DNA from: Buxus sempervirens
Lineage: Eukaryota; Streptophyta; Magnoliopsida; Buxales; Buxaceae
Assembly: GCA_947561395.2 (NCBI GenBank)
Contig: OX387183.1
Span: forward strand, 57,581,915 to 57,645,914
Length of the DNA: 64,000 nucleotides
Direction: 5' to 3'
The notes under the pieces are model-generated. The model saw only the letters and a program-made list of their open reading frames with translations. It had not been told where the DNA came from and searched no databases. Positions 25,461 through 37,224 of the stretch are shown piece by piece; positions within the stretch are counted from its first letter, which is position 1, and each line of letters opens with the position of its first letter. The position numbers and the translations under genes are program-made.

Positions 25461-27500
25461 AGGAGAGTGGAAGAGATGGGGAGGAGGTGGTGATGTTTTC
25501 GTGTTTACTCCATTTAAAGCAAGAGTTACGAAAAGTCTTGTGAGATATGAGATATTATAGAAACATGGCATGCTCAATTCTTGACTTTTAAGAGCTCCCA
25601 AAAGAAAAAAACAAAAAATTCACGTTTTTACAGTACCATGGTGATTATGTATTTTCTTGGGGATTCTTTCATCTTGACTTGTTTGTCTCTATGTACTGTT
25701 TCAATGGTGAAAGATGCGTTAAGGTGGACCAAAACCACCTGATCCATGAAACAAATTCAAATAGAGCAAGAGTCAACCACTAAAGTATGTATAGGTATTT
25801 GATACATCTTTCAATTTATTGTTTAATGATGTTCTTTGGCCACATCTAAGCACCATTTATTAGACAGTTCTTTAGGCAGTTGAGATGGAATTATTGGCTT
25901 GGTTTGGTGAATGGATTAGATACATCTTAAACCCAAATTGTTTGATAATGTGTAATGGGTGTGTAAAAGAATAAATTGAAAGATGGCAATGGAAATCATA
26001 TTCATCCCGTTTAGTTTTCTGTAATTCTCATAGCCTTGGCATACTTGTATGCCTATACTTATATCCTTTGAAGATATGTTTGACTTAACCAACTGCAAGG
26101 ATGTGGAAAGCACTAAAGAAGTTATAATTACTTAGCCATTTTTCTTTGACTCCCTCTTTTATTTTCTATATCAATTCATTTAGTACATTTTCAAGAGTTG
26201 CTCCAATCAAAGATTATAAGTTCCGTAAACTATATTTGTTAGTCAAATTTATACTATTATATAAAGGAAAGTTGGAAGATTAATTCTAGTTTAATACCGG
26301 TTTCTAGTTATGTACTTTAAAAGTTTAAAAGACTTTAATATCTTCAATTTATTATTTATAAGAAAATCCCATAAAAATTTAAGAAGACCGTTATGTCCCT
26401 TAAATAATTACCTCACAACTTTTTTTCTATACGACTCTTTATCTTTTATGCTTCATATGGCTCTTGAGTATTCCAGTAAGAAACCTCACATTGTCTGCAA
26501 TAAAAGAGTTGGTTGGCATCAGCGACGTCATGCCATGAACACACGCACAAAACCAATGACTTTGGAATCTAAAATCCCTGAACCGCAATCAACCCTATAC
26601 GATATCTTACTCAAATTCTTCGTTTTACAATTTTAGGATTTCAGCTCGCAACCGTTTGGATCCCAGCAACTTCCGCTGTAATTTTTCACCAAAACGAAGA
26701 AAATGCTCACACCAAAATTTCATTAAGAGCTTCGATCTTTCCAATGAGACCGATCAGAGATAGTACGGCCACAAACTTTGATCAAACGTGACTAAATGTG
26801 TTGTCTAAATGGAATTCTGATCATCTATCGCTGACGCTGACTTTTGGTACACGTCGTCCTTTTCCCTTCGTCGCAGTGGTTTTGACTTGTGAATCCAAAC
26901 AAAAAGAGGCGTGATCGGGGGTGGGACCCCTTTGGATGAGACAAAGGGTTGACCGGCAGAGTGGCTTTGTTGAGCAGCGTCCGATAGCGAGCGGTGGAGC
27001 GGGCGGGGGCTAAGCTCGCCTCGTCGTACTTGCGACCGGATCATGTGGGGGGCTGGGATTTTGGGCCAGTCAACGCCTTATCATGTGGGCCCTCCGCTTT
27101 AATTGAGGAGTGTGTTGATGCGTGACGCGTGTTTAGGAGGGCCCAATCTGTGTCACGTATCACGTGTATGGTTTCGAGCTGTCTCCATCTTAACGGTATT
27201 GGCCTTTTGGCTAGGATCAAGTCCTCGAGAAAACAAAAGCCAGTGCGCGTCCGGTTCGGGTCATATTCGTTCGTTATAAATGAAATCTTTTGCTATCATA
27301 ACGTGAATTTGACTATAATTTGGCGATGTTGGCATCTGAAGCATCTCAGTGTCAATGTTTTTATTTTTATTTTTATCTGTAAATGTTTCAAGTAGGATCT
27401 ATATGAAAAAACATTAACAGTGAGATGCTCGACATAAAAGCAGAGTCTAATTTAAGTTAACATAACATATAGATTTCATTTAGATATGGGTGCTTGAAGG
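25461..27500. other. Upstream of WRKY; no recognised gene
   Basis: AT-rich to about 26640. A GC-rich patch (26640-27260) follows, containing GGGTGGGACCCCTTTGG and GCGGGCGGGGGC. No coding family is recognised on either strand, and the patch may be a relic or an unrecognised promoter. Confidence 0.4.
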
Positions 27501-27529
27501 ACTTAAGATAGCTTGGGATAAATCGTTTC

Positions 27530-27903
27530 AGAATATTGAAGCTAAAGTAGCTAGACTCTCAAATTACTCTCTTAGAAATACAAGAAGCAGGTTGTTCTAT
27601 GTTAATTCCTCTTTATAATGTATGCAACACCTCCTGATAAGGAGGGCTTGGAGTGTCAATCTCAAGCACAACTTAAGAGAAGGAAATGAAGTGGGTGATG
27701 GTATAGCAAAATGGGGAAGAGAAATGAAGTCTACACTCACCGTATTCTACCCGCCACTAATAGAACTGTGGCTGGCGGATATAATGGATTATACTAAAAC
27801 TAAGCTATGTGCTAGGTTTGACATCCTCAGTACTTTCTCCCTGCACTCATATCTCACTCTTGAACGTAGAGCATCTAAAGGTCAACACTTTTTTTTGCTA
27901 TAA
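27530..27903 (+). mobile_element. RNase H-domain relic of a LINE-type element
   Basis: Plus-strand translation gives NLREGNEVGDGIAKWGREM followed by STLTVFYPP, which resembles the C-terminal part of plant L1 RNase H domains (REANxxADxLAKxG, then FxxPP). Only this fragment remains and it is degenerate. A LINE source is inferred; a domesticated reverse-transcriptase-like gene is less likely. Confidence 0.5.
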
Positions 27904-27938
27904 TGAGATTGTAACTATCACGTGCTAAATGTGGGAAT

Positions 27939-28459
27939 TAGGGCTGGCAATGGGTCGAATATAGTATGGACCTACCATGATCTTAATCCGAACTGAAAAT
28001 AAAAATCCGATATCCAAATTCGATTCAAAATCCGACAAATATTTTATACGTGAATCTAAATTTATATATTGTATCCAAATTTGAAATTTGACCGAATAAA
28101 TAACCGAAATCCGAATTCGATCCGAATTAGATCTGATTTGAACTTAAAACTCAAAAGTCAAGTTTAACTATTAAAGTAAATTTTAACTATCATAACTAAT
28201 GAGCCATATAAATATTAAAGCAAGACATGAGTAAGGATGGTTCAACCATGGTTTATACAAAGTTTACCAATGGTTTAATGAAAAGTATATGTTGATTTCG
28301 GTTTGGATCCTATCAGATTGGATATGGATAGATTCGAATTCGGTCGGATCTGAATTCCAATATCCATATTCGAACCATGGATCTATATCTCATATCCGAA
28401 TTCGAGATTTTCGGATCCGGATCGGATTCGAATATATATCCAACCCATTACCAACCCTA
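27939..28459. mobile_element. hAT-type MITE, copy 1, with 8-bp target duplication
   Basis: Termini are TAGGGCTGGCAATGGG at left and CCCATTACCAACCCTA at right (inverse TAGGGTTGGTAATGGG). The flanks are GTGGGAAT (27931-27938) and GTGGGAAC (28460-28467), an 8-bp duplication with one mismatch as expected for hAT. The interior is rich in short palindromes such as CCGATATCC, CCGAATTCG and GGATCCGGATC. Length is 521 bp; noncoding. A relative lies at 41585-42054. Confidence 0.85.
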
Positions 28460-28467
28460 GTGGGAAC

Positions 28468-29292
28468 ATCTTTTTCAAAGTACATGGATGCATGCAGGAA
28501 AACGTGAAGCGGATGATATATTAATCAGCTTGCATCTTCTATGCTCTCCTATTGTGCTCATCTATGCAATTTGAGAGAGATTTTGTTACTAGAGTATCTA
28601 ATGATTAGAAATTTTTTCCTGATATTAATGAAAGAAGGTTTTCTTCTCTAAAAAACTTCGGCCATTAGATATTCTATGTGGCAACATCCCTCTCAAAGTA
28701 TACGAACGTAAGGGCAGAGGATTAAACCTTGGTGAAATTATCTTTGTTTCCGCCCATTGTCAAATCATAAAATAGGAAAATTTCTCTCGAGTCCAGTTTG
28801 AATTGATCTAAGCCCAAATTTTGAAACCCAAAAGCCTAATTGGCCTATTTTTTAAAAGCATAAGAAAATTAGGTCGGGCTTTAGGCATTTGGACCCCAGT
28901 CCGGTTTTGAATGTCAACGTATGTTTGTTCCAAGTCTTATGCATACCTTAATATTATTTTGTCATATTATTAGTTTATTTTAGAATTTTGTAGTATTTTT
29001 TTTTCCTTAAGTTCTTGAATAGTAACTATAAACATCGGGCGGGCTCAAGCTGGGCTGATAAAATTGTTCCTACGCTATTCCAGTCCCGAAATCACTCCCA
29101 ACACCACGGCCCCCAAATCCCAGCACAACGGGTCGAAAATGTAATGATTCTGCTATTACAATCTCATGGACCTAGAAAAAACAGAAGAAAGAAAGAAAAG
29201 AAAGATAATGCTTGTATTATATCTTATCACATAAAATTCCGAGCAGAAAGAATCTGCCTTCTAAAATGGGCATAGCATTGCGCTCCCCACTT
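28468..29292. other. Intergenic, no recognised gene
   Basis: AT-rich sequence with scattered purine tracts (AGAAGAAAGAAAGAAAAG near 29180). Nothing else is supported. Confidence 0.5.
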
Positions 29293-29584
29293 AGGGATGA
29301 CAATGGGGTGGGTTATGGTTAGGGTTTGGGTTTAGCCTACCTTGACCCTGATCTTAGTGTATGAAAATATTATTTTTATATTATTAAAAAATTATTTTAG
29401 TATATACCATATATGGTACATATTTAATGAATAAATATATTATCGATTGATATATATTTTATTTGAAAACAAGTTTTTTTTTTTTGTTGCATTTTATAAT
29501 ACAAACAGCTTAACCTTAATCCTCCTGTTACCAATTCAATATGGTAGGTTAGAGTTTGGCATTGACTAAACCCTTATAAGGTAG
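29293..29584. mobile_element. Probable truncated hAT-like MITE (second family)
   Basis: Begins TTAGGGATGACAATGGGG and contains TTTGGCATTGACTAAACCC. A relative at about 42330-42692 has the matching words TTTGGTATTGGCTAAAC and the opposite terminus TTGCCATCCCTAA. The right end here is not visible. Confidence 0.4.
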
Positions 29585-29770
29585 CACTACAAAAATGAAG
29601 CTGGAAAGACGCCATTAAAAGAGGTTTGCGTCGTTTTTTGAGAACATTTTTGCCTGCGTTTACGGTGAAAACGTTGCAAATGAAACCCTTGTTTTTGGTG
29701 TTTCTTAAGCGAGCATCGTTAAAACTCCTTTTAAAAAGGGTCCGCATTTTCTCATCAATATTAGAGAAGT
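29585..29770 (+). mobile_element. Possible CACTA (En/Spm-like) end
   Basis: CACTACAAAAATGAAGCTGG followed by GACG- and GCGTCG-containing subterminal sequence resembles CACTA-superfamily termini (CACTACAAGAAA). A second CACTACAAGACTAAGCGTC is at about 29998 in the same orientation. No inverted partner was found, so the call is tentative. Confidence 0.35.
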
Positions 29771-29982
29771 TGAAATCGTCTGCCATGCTTTTTTGAATTG
29801 TTCTTTGATGTGGCTGTGAGATGCTGCCATGTGGAGCATCTCACGGCCATTGTTTTTTCATGTAGGGCCCCACTTGATACATTTTCCCCGCATGTAAAAA
29901 TATTGGTCGTGAGATGCTCTACATGATAGTATCTCATGGCTGCATCAGGGAACAATTCAGGAAAGCACGGCAGACGATTTCA
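29771..29982. mobile_element. Hairpin MITE family, copy 1
   Basis: The perfect ends TGAAATCGTCTGCC (29771-29784) and GGCAGACGATTTCA (29969-29982) extend inwards imperfectly to TGAATTGTTC and GAACAATTCA. The interior has two further hairpins: GTGAGATGCT...AGCATCTCAC (29817-29845) and CGTGAGATGCT...AGTATCTCATG (29909-29938). Length is 212 bp. Relatives lie at 36135-36341 and 45869-46434. Confidence 0.75.
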
Positions 29983-30546
29983 TTCCATATTACAGGCACT
30001 ACAAGACTAAGCGTCAGTGAGAGATGCGCTAAAAGCCACTTTGTTTGTTGTTAGGTTCGAGTTTGCCTAAACTTGCTACGGACCTGCGTTGTTGCTATCC
30101 CTGCTCCCACCATCTTGGACCACGGGAAAAACTCCGAATAGATTACAAGGCAAGCAACAAGTATCCATCTAGGGGTGGTTGTGGACTCACGGTTGTATAA
30201 GTTGTTGGGTTCATTATGTGAGGCCACCAAATCATTTAGTATTTAAATAGACCTAATTAAGTAAAATGCAAGCTAGCTACGAAAATACCATCGGAAGAGT
30301 GATTGATGGATGAGATTATAAATGATAAATCATGACTGTAATGTAGTAATTTTATGAATAATAATTGTCCCAAGCTGTGGAGCGTGGAGGATTTGCATCC
30401 TTTGGTTGAAAGTACTTCACACTTGAAAGGGTGAGGAAAAATATCTAAGAATGCTTCAACCTTAATTTAGGCCACAAAAATTTCATCCTCGGAAAAACAT
30501 TCCTTCATGTTTTTCGGCATAGAGACATATACAGTGCATCGGACAC
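29983..30546. other. Intergenic, no recognised gene
   Basis: Mixed-composition DNA between repeats. Nothing beyond the isolated CACTACAAGA word noted above is supported. Confidence 0.5.
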
Positions 30547-30893
30547 AGCGTTTTCAGTGCCAAAAAATCGTTTTTTTTCAATTGGCGAAACGAATCGACA
30601 CCAAAAATCGGTTTTAAAAAAATCGACCGATTTTTTCGGTGTGCCAGCGAAACGGACCGAAACTCACAAAAAAGCGATTTTTTGCGATAAAGAGGAAAAG
30701 AAAATCGATTTTTTTAAATTTTATTAGCGATTTTTGGCGGCGTGCCGCCGAAAAATCGACAGAATCAAAAAAATTCAATTTTTTCCTAATTTTTTGCTTT
30801 TTTAAAATTTTTTGGCATTTCGCCGGCACGCCGGCGGCGTGCCGTTTTTTCTGATGGGCGGCACGCCCATCGGCACCGATATTGTAATCCTTT
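30547..30893. mobile_element. AATCG/GCGTGCCG element, copy 1
   Basis: Begins AGCGTTTTCAGTG and ends GATATTGTAATCCTT. It is built from alternating AT-rich AAAAATCGATTTTT words and GC-rich words (GGCGGCGTGCCGCC, CGCCGGCACGCCGG, GGGCGGCACGCCC), many of them palindromic. Flanks TCGGACAC and TCTGACAC are similar (7 of 8). The relative at 34962-35330 has better-preserved flanks. No ORF. Confidence 0.65.
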
Positions 30894-31070
30894 TCTGACA
30901 CTAAAAAGCCACACATATATACAAAAGATCCCATACTCGGACGAAGAAAACTTAAAAGAAAAAGAAAAAAAAAAATTCATTGGAGAACGTTGCGCAAGTC
31001 CCCACTGGTTCAACATATCCAGTGATATATCGTCCTCGCTGTGGAGACACCATGGCAGTTGGCAATGTAA

Positions 31071-34000
31071 TTAGGTCCTTTTCTTGTTTCTTGTAACAAC
31101 TTCTATAGGCAAGCCTCGTTTGGGCACCGGAAAGGGACCGTATTGTATTCCATCTTCGTCCCCAACAACTTCCCACCTGAAAGAATCAAATCCAACACAA
31201 GATAATTAATCTCAGAGCTCCGGAGAGACAAGAGGGGCTGCCTAGCTACGTTTTCGATTGATACGTGGGCTGAAGCGTAGGCTTGTCACTCGGGTTCGAG
31301 AATTGAGACTTAAGTGTTTGATGACAGGACACTAAAAGGACCGTCTGTTACTGTTACAGATATTTGAGTTCCATCCGTTCAACATGTCCAAATCCAGACC
31401 ATCTGTATCGGTGGTTGCGTGGAGGAGGAGTAGTGATGTGGCAGATGACGGCGTAGAGAAAATCTGTGGTTTTTATGAAACATGCGGGGATCATCACACG
31501 TTTGCGGTCACACAGCTGGCAGATCGATCGATGTCTCCTCGACTGATGGAAGGAAACCCAGATTTGGGTGAGAGGAGACAGGGAGGAGATAACGTACGGC
31601 TGTGATGTGGATTTGTGAATCACTTGTCACCATTCCCTAATCATATGGTTGGATTAGGTTGAATGACTCCCACTGTCGTCACATATGAATCTCGTGACTA
31701 AAGAAAGACGACGGCGGGAGGAAAAGGAGGCAATTTTTTTTTTTGGTAGTCAAAAGGAGGCAATTAAGGGAGGATATCTCTCCGTTGTGTGTTTATAATG
31801 GTTGCCAAGAGAAGAGTCTGCCATGAAGGTTGCAGGCTTGCAGCTTGCGTGAAGCCGCATCAAAAAGTCAACAAATTACACCTGACCATGAGTACATCGT
31901 TTCAAATTTTGAGGCCTAGCTCGGAGGTTCTGTAATTGACACCTGTTTATGGTGTTCTCGTGTTCAAACCATATCGTTATCCGTTTGATCGGTTGGTCTC
32001 TGGAGGTCATCGGAATTTGGTTCGAAATTCTTACCACAATTTCCAAGACTTCAATTAAGATAAGATGTAGGACAGAGAGAGAGATAGAAAGACACAGGAG
32101 GGAGAATGGATGACCTGTACGTGGTGGTTAGGTGGTGCAAGAGGACGAGAATCTCGAGCTTGGCCAACTCACTTCCTGGACACGAGTGCACACCCTTGCC
32201 AAACGGCATGTACGTGTTGGGTTTCGGTGGCACCTGCGGCATCACACACACACACACACAGAGTAGAGTTATAAATACACATATCAAATTAAAAGACTTT
32301 AACTTGATAAACAGATGCCTCCAAAGAAGCTCTATACAGAGAATTGAATTGATATCATACAAACCCAACTCACGTGATCTCTTATACCATAAATATTCTA
32401 TGAACAGAAAACCCAGAAATATATAAGATAAAAATAAAGAAAAGATCAAGATAATTGGGCCATTGTTAACCTTATATTTCTATCCACAAAGATATGGAGG
32501 AGATAGAATTTACAGAGACAGAAGGAGACCGAATTCATCAATGTTGATTAATGAATACTGAAGGTTACAGGTGATGACTGACCTCGAATCTTGAAGGGTC
32601 AAATTTATCGGGCTGAGGGAAGAAGTCCACACAATGATGGATGCTTCTGAACAGCGGAAGAACCTTCCATCCTCTGGGGATGATGTAGCCTTCAACCTCC
32701 ACGTCCTCCACTGCTTCTCTAAACGTGAAGGACAGAATACTTGCAGTTCTTAGAGTTTCCTGTATTACCTGCGTATCAACTCCGCCGCTTCAGTCATCAA
32801 ACCTTCTTAGACCTCCCAAAAAAAAAAAAAAAATCTAATATTTATGCTTTATTCATTAATTTACACGATTAGTCAACGGCATCCCTCTCGTATCATCCCA
32901 CGTCAGCTTTCGCTTGGATTCCACTATTCCCTTCCGAATGCCTTCCTGTTCCCTCTGCAACAATGAGCGATGGTCACAACCATTAATAAAAAAGATGGAG
33001 GTTAGACAAGGAAGTAATAAAATCCAACTTTTTCTTTTTACCGTAACACCAGCTAGAACTTCCTTATTATCGTGCAAGTACTTGAGAATCCATGTGAGCA
33101 CGCTCGCAGTTGTGTCATGGGCAGCAAATATCACTCCTATGATGTTATCGGCGATTTGAGAGTCGCTGAGGCGATTAAGGTTCTCATCCTTAGACCCCAA
33201 TAGCACTCCCAACAAGCCTCCAATTTCTTTCTTGCTTTCCCTTCTGTTCTCAATCACTTTCCTCAAGGTCTCACTGAGAAGTTTTCTTGCCTGTTAAAGT
33301 GAACATTAGACATCCCATTTGAGTAAAAGAAAAAATATAATAGAGGCAGAAGAAAGGCTTATTTAATTGTTCCTGAAACATGTGTCAGTTCATCAGATAC
33401 AAAATTGGTTAATTTTAGCGGGTACCCAAATAATGCAGGACTAGGGAATTAATCATGTGGTCAACAATTCAATCAAAGATTTAATTATTTATTTTTACCT
33501 TCATTGCTTTGTGGAAGGGTGTTCCGGGGAGGTTGAAAGGCATGGAATTGTAGCCTTTTTCCAAACAATGATACAAATGTTTGATCCCTTCTGTTTCTAA
33601 GTCATAGCCACCACCAAAGACGGAAAGCATTGCCACATCGAAAGCGAACTAACAAAGTACAACAGGAGTGTTTCTCTAAGGTTATATTATTTATTCCAAA
33701 CTGACACTAGCAAGCTAGGAAGATGAAAACAAGTTGAAGAAATTAAACATACCCTTTTCATCTCCCACAGGGTATTAATGGTATTACCCTCCCATTTAGG
33801 GAGAAGCTTGACGACAAGTTGCTCGATTTCAGAAACAGATTCCCTTAAGGCAGAAGGAAGAAAGGATGCTTGAACCAACTTCTTTAATCTGGAATGGTAC
33901 TCTCCTTGATGGAAGAATATAGCCTCCGGTCCTATCATCCTCTCCTTGCTAGGCGGGTAGGTTGGCTTGAACAAATGAGCCTGGGTCACTAGTACAAGCT

Positions 34001-34393
34001 TTGCCGCTTCAGGGCTTGAAATCATCACGCAAGGACATCCTAGAATTTGTGTCCTAAATATGTCTCCGTACCTATGATAAAAGAACATTTCTTAGAGAAA
34101 AATAAGAGGGACGATAAAATCAGAAACGAATTAATAGCCAAGAAGGTGTAAATTCATGTTTGCCTGGTCTTACGTGCTTACCGCTTTTGCCTGTTGGCAA
34201 AGAAGGCATTTGGGTGTTGAGTATAAAGCTTGAGGGTCTCTCCTATGTAAGGCCAGCCCATTGAGCCTGGTGGTAAACGCTTTTCCTTTCGGTGACGCCG
34301 TTGGAACAACAACAGAAGCACAGAGGTGAACACAGCCAGTACAGAAGTAAGAAGCAGGGGAAAAGAAAGAAAAGTAGCCAAGAAAGAGTGCAT
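31071..34393 (-). CDS. CYP707A: Abscisic acid 8'-hydroxylase (cytochrome P450 CYP707A)
   Basis: ER-anchored P450 that hydroxylates ABA at C-8', the main step of ABA breakdown to phaseic acid (family knowledge). Eight exons: 34393-34182, 34071-33753, 33648-33499, 33290-33042, 32954-32865, 32768-32583, 32233-32115, 31176-31071; all GT-AG, phases consistent, 476 aa. Features: N-terminal membrane anchor (about 3-30), then the Pro-rich hinge LPPGSMGWPYIGET; I-helix AAHDTT (283-288); ExxR as ETLR (344-347); FREAVEDVEVEGYIIPRGWK; heme loop PFGKGVHSCPG with C420; C-terminus WEVVGDEDGIQYGPFPVP. The last exon is small and separated by about 0.9 kb, so it could be missed. A-A-H-D-T-T has His where Arabidopsis CYP707A1 has Thr. 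The start at 34393 gives a normal anchor. Confidence 0.96.
32242..32260. repeat. (CA)n microsatellite
   Basis: About nine CA units in a CYP707A intron, nine bases from the acceptor side of exon 7. On the sense strand it reads (TG)n just upstream of ATGCCGCAG. Confidence 0.85.
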
Positions 34394-34961
34394 GATGGCT
34401 AGGTTGAGCTGATAGTGCCTGGTGGTGAAGGTGAAGGGGATGACTAGGGGTGGGTTGTTTTAAATAGAGTAGATGTGGGACAGGCGTCACCCGGATTTCA
34501 GGTTAACACCTCGCGGTTCCTGCTTGTGAATGGTCTGCCGCTCTGCTACAGTAAATTCGCCGGGACACGTTGCCCCGAACCATGTAGGGAAAGGTTAAAG
34601 GTAACCCCGTGATTCGCTGCGCTCCATCGGCACCCGCTCCCCTGCCCCCACTCCAACCGCCATTTTATCTTACTTGTGGCTACTGGTGAATGTTTCGTTC
34701 GGTAATAGGCGCACACCTGCACGCCAATGGGAGTCGCACCTCCCACGTGTTACTTGTTACTTTGTAGGAGTGACGTACCTGCAACCATTGCATTTGCAAG
34801 TCGACTACCAAAAAAAAAAAAATTGCATAACGTACCTTGCTGAAAGTGCGGGCCGGTCGCCCGCGTCTTGCTGTCAAGGGGAGCTTCGCTTCGTTTTAAG
34901 AGCTGTTACGGCTTCAAGTTCCGCAGAGACGTCTATCCTTGATCTGGGGTATGCTAGAATC
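34394..34961. promoter_or_regulatory. CYP707A promoter region with G-box
   Basis: Upstream of a minus-strand gene. A TATA-like word reads TATTTAAA on the minus strand (about 34452-34460), some 60 bp before the ATG. A G-box CACGTG with ABRE-like flanks (CCCACGTGTTAC) lies at 34744-34749, about 350 bp upstream. The functional assignment is inference. Confidence 0.45.
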
Positions 34962-35330
34962 AGCGTTTTCAGTGGCGTGCCGTCGAAAAATCGTTTTTTT
35001 TTCAATTGTCGAAACGATTCGACACAAAAAATCGGTTTTAAAAAAAGCGATCGATTTTTTCAGCTTGCCAGCGAAAAATTGACGGCGTGCCGAGCGAAAC
35101 TCACAAAAAATTGATTTTTTGCGATAAAAAGGAAAAAAAAAAAGCGGGTTTTTTAAATTTTATCAGCGATTTTTTGGCGGCGTACCGGCGAAATTTTCGG
35201 CGTGCCGCCAAAAAATCGACAGAATCAACAAAATTCAAATTTTTTCTAATTTTTAAACTTTCTGGCGTTTCGCCAGCATGCCGACGGCGTGCCGTTTTTT
35301 CCGATGGGCGTGCCGATATTGTAATCCTTG
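34962..35330. mobile_element. AATCG/GCGTGCCG element, copy 2
   Basis: Begins AGCGTTTTCAGTGGCG and ends GATATTGTAATCCTTG. Flanks are GCTAGAATC (34953-34961) and GCTAGAATG (35331-35339), a 9-bp near-perfect direct repeat that would fit a Mutator-like target duplication. The interior matches copy 1 at 30547-30893 with small insertions and deletions. Clear terminal inverted repeats are not visible, so the superfamily is open. Confidence 0.7.
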
Positions 35331-35339
35331 GCTAGAATG

Positions 35340-36134
35340 ATTCGTTGAATGGACGCAATCAGATTTTAGCATGTAGCAAAGGGCTTGAGTACTGTATATG
35401 CTTACTCTATTAAGAGGCCCTTAGGAAACGTGACAACAAATATACAAAATTTTCTAAAAAACCCTTACTGTTTGTTGTTAAGATATAATTAATATATAGT
35501 TAAAATAGTCAAAACTCAACCTATTTATTAAAATTTGGATAGTTGTAAAACTATATCCCTCTACGATCACCTAGCTAGTAGATAGAATAAGAGTGTCTAT
35601 TCTTTGATGCTAAAGCTCAAATGCGATGCGTTTGTAGTCAAGGTTTATCATTTTGGTGTTTTTGGGTGCTATTCACATTACGATGTGATGTAAATACACC
35701 GAAAAGTTTTAAAACATAATATATTGAGTTCTTAATTTTTTAGATTTTGAGGAAAGTTTTGTGGGCAAAATTTCAATTGTTTGTTTTATTTAAATGATAA
35801 AAAATTAAACTAAAAAAAGGCATCTTGTCTTGTTTCGATCAACATACCACTAAAAATTGCTTAGACGATTTAGTCCGGCAGTTTTTCTTGTTAACATCAC
35901 TTTGAGGGCAAATCTATTGATATACAAAATACAATGCATGTCGGTTTTCCAAATAAACAATATAAACACACTAAATTTCCCATCACCATTTTCCGATCTT
36001 GTGCAAACTTTTGGTGTCCTGAAAAGGATTTAAATCATCTATGAACAAGGACGTAAATGTGCTTGTCCGTAGCCTCCTATTAGTTATTGCCACATTAGTA
36101 ATCTCCGACAAACTTGCAATAAATGAATGGAGTT
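35340..36134. other. Intergenic, no recognised gene
   Basis: AT-rich sequence. Nothing is recognised on either strand. Confidence 0.5.
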
Positions 36135-36341
36135 GACATCATATGTTATTTTTACCTGAATTGTTCTTTGTTTTAGCTTGATATGTTGTCATGTGGAGTA
36201 CCTCATGATTAATCCTTTTTCATGTGGGCTCAACCTAAAATATTTACAATTTTGAAAAAACATTGACCTTGACATGCTCTACATGATAGTATCTCAACAC
36301 CAAAATAAGGACAATTCAGGTAAACATAACAGAAGATTTTA
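36135..36341. mobile_element. Hairpin MITE family, copy 2
   Basis: Ends read TTTTTACCTGAATTGTTC (left) and GGACAATTCAGGTAAACATA (right). Between them are CATGTGGAGTACCTCATG and ACATGATAGTATCTCA, matching the interior of copy 1 (29771-29982). More diverged than copy 1; target duplication is not clear. Confidence 0.6.
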
Positions 36342-36663
36342 ACCATAAATCATTCATGTATTACAATGATTTAGTTAATCCTTTCTGGGCAAGGTCCGGT
36401 TCTATTCGCGCGTCTAAGACTCTAAGCTCCTCGTCGGGTTGCGTAGGACCGGAATTTCCGCAATATTTGGACCCACGCACTAAGTAACTAACACTTTGCA
36501 TGCGGTGCGTGTTTTAGGAAAAGAAACACAGACGTGATTGATAGAATCCGTCACGACAAAAAGGACGAATGTGATAGAATCTGTGCTTATTATAGGATTA
36601 CGCGTTAGTGTATCATTGGTAGCTAGTCAAAATTCGCACTCATTTAGGCCAGCGTAGACACAC

Positions 36664-37224
36664 GTGGCAGCCATCGGACCAAGTAGGTTGATATCATATC
36701 TTCTGATATCATTGTGGGTTACACATCTCTCAAAGGTTCAGTGTCCGGCAATCTTCACTTATATTCTTCGGTCTATTCAGCAGGTTAGTGCAAGTTTTGA
36801 TGGAGCCAGTTTCGTGAGCGGTTGTACTGACGGAGAAGTCTTCTCAGCGGATGAAGATGATGACTCTTCTGACGAGGACGATGGAGATCGATTGCGTCTG
36901 GATGGGTTTGGTTGGTCCATCTCTTATTGCAACTTAATCGTCCATCTTCCTTGTTGGGTATATGTTTTGTTAGTCGATTGTCCTTTTTGGAAGAATTTTT
37001 TTGAGGTCACCCGTGACGTAGATGTGGTGGTTGGTCGCATCTTGTTGCGCTTCCCCATCGGACGTGGAGATTTGGCGTTGGTTTTTTGTTTTGGTCAGAG
37101 CAGTGCACTTTTCTTGATAGTATGTGATGCTTGGTCCAATGATTTACATGATTTTGTGGCTTCTATTTGTGCCATTGGTCTGGTGTTTTTTTTGGAGCTT
37201 TGTACTAGGTCTGGTTGGGATTGA
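36664..37224 (+). other. 186-codon open frame with acidic tract, probable retroelement relic
   Basis: Open from an ATG at 36664. It contains a Glu/Asp/Ser tract (SADEDDDSSDEDDGD) and then hydrophobic segments (LIVHLPCWVYVLLVDCPF, IGLVFFLELC). It is followed by a T-rich 3' region and ATGAATGAAAGAACATAAG, then an A-rich stretch (37338-37351), which looks like the 3' end of a LINE or other retroposed copy. I recognise no family. A genuine lineage-specific gene cannot be excluded. Confidence 0.3.

Noticed and set aside
25384-25601. Poly-Arg or poly-Phe frame over the (AAG)n tract
   Set aside because: It reflects the microsatellite only.
26805-27044. GC-rich 79-codon frame, minus strand
   Set aside because: Arg/Ser/Pro-rich translation follows from GC composition; no family match.
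31384-31605. Open frames on both strands just beyond the CYP707A last exon
   Set aside because: They overlap each other inside the last CYP707A intron and have no domain.
34674-35114. 146-codon open frame running into the AATCG/GCGTGCCG element
   Set aside because: Half of it is repeat sequence and the other half is CYP707A promoter; not a gene.
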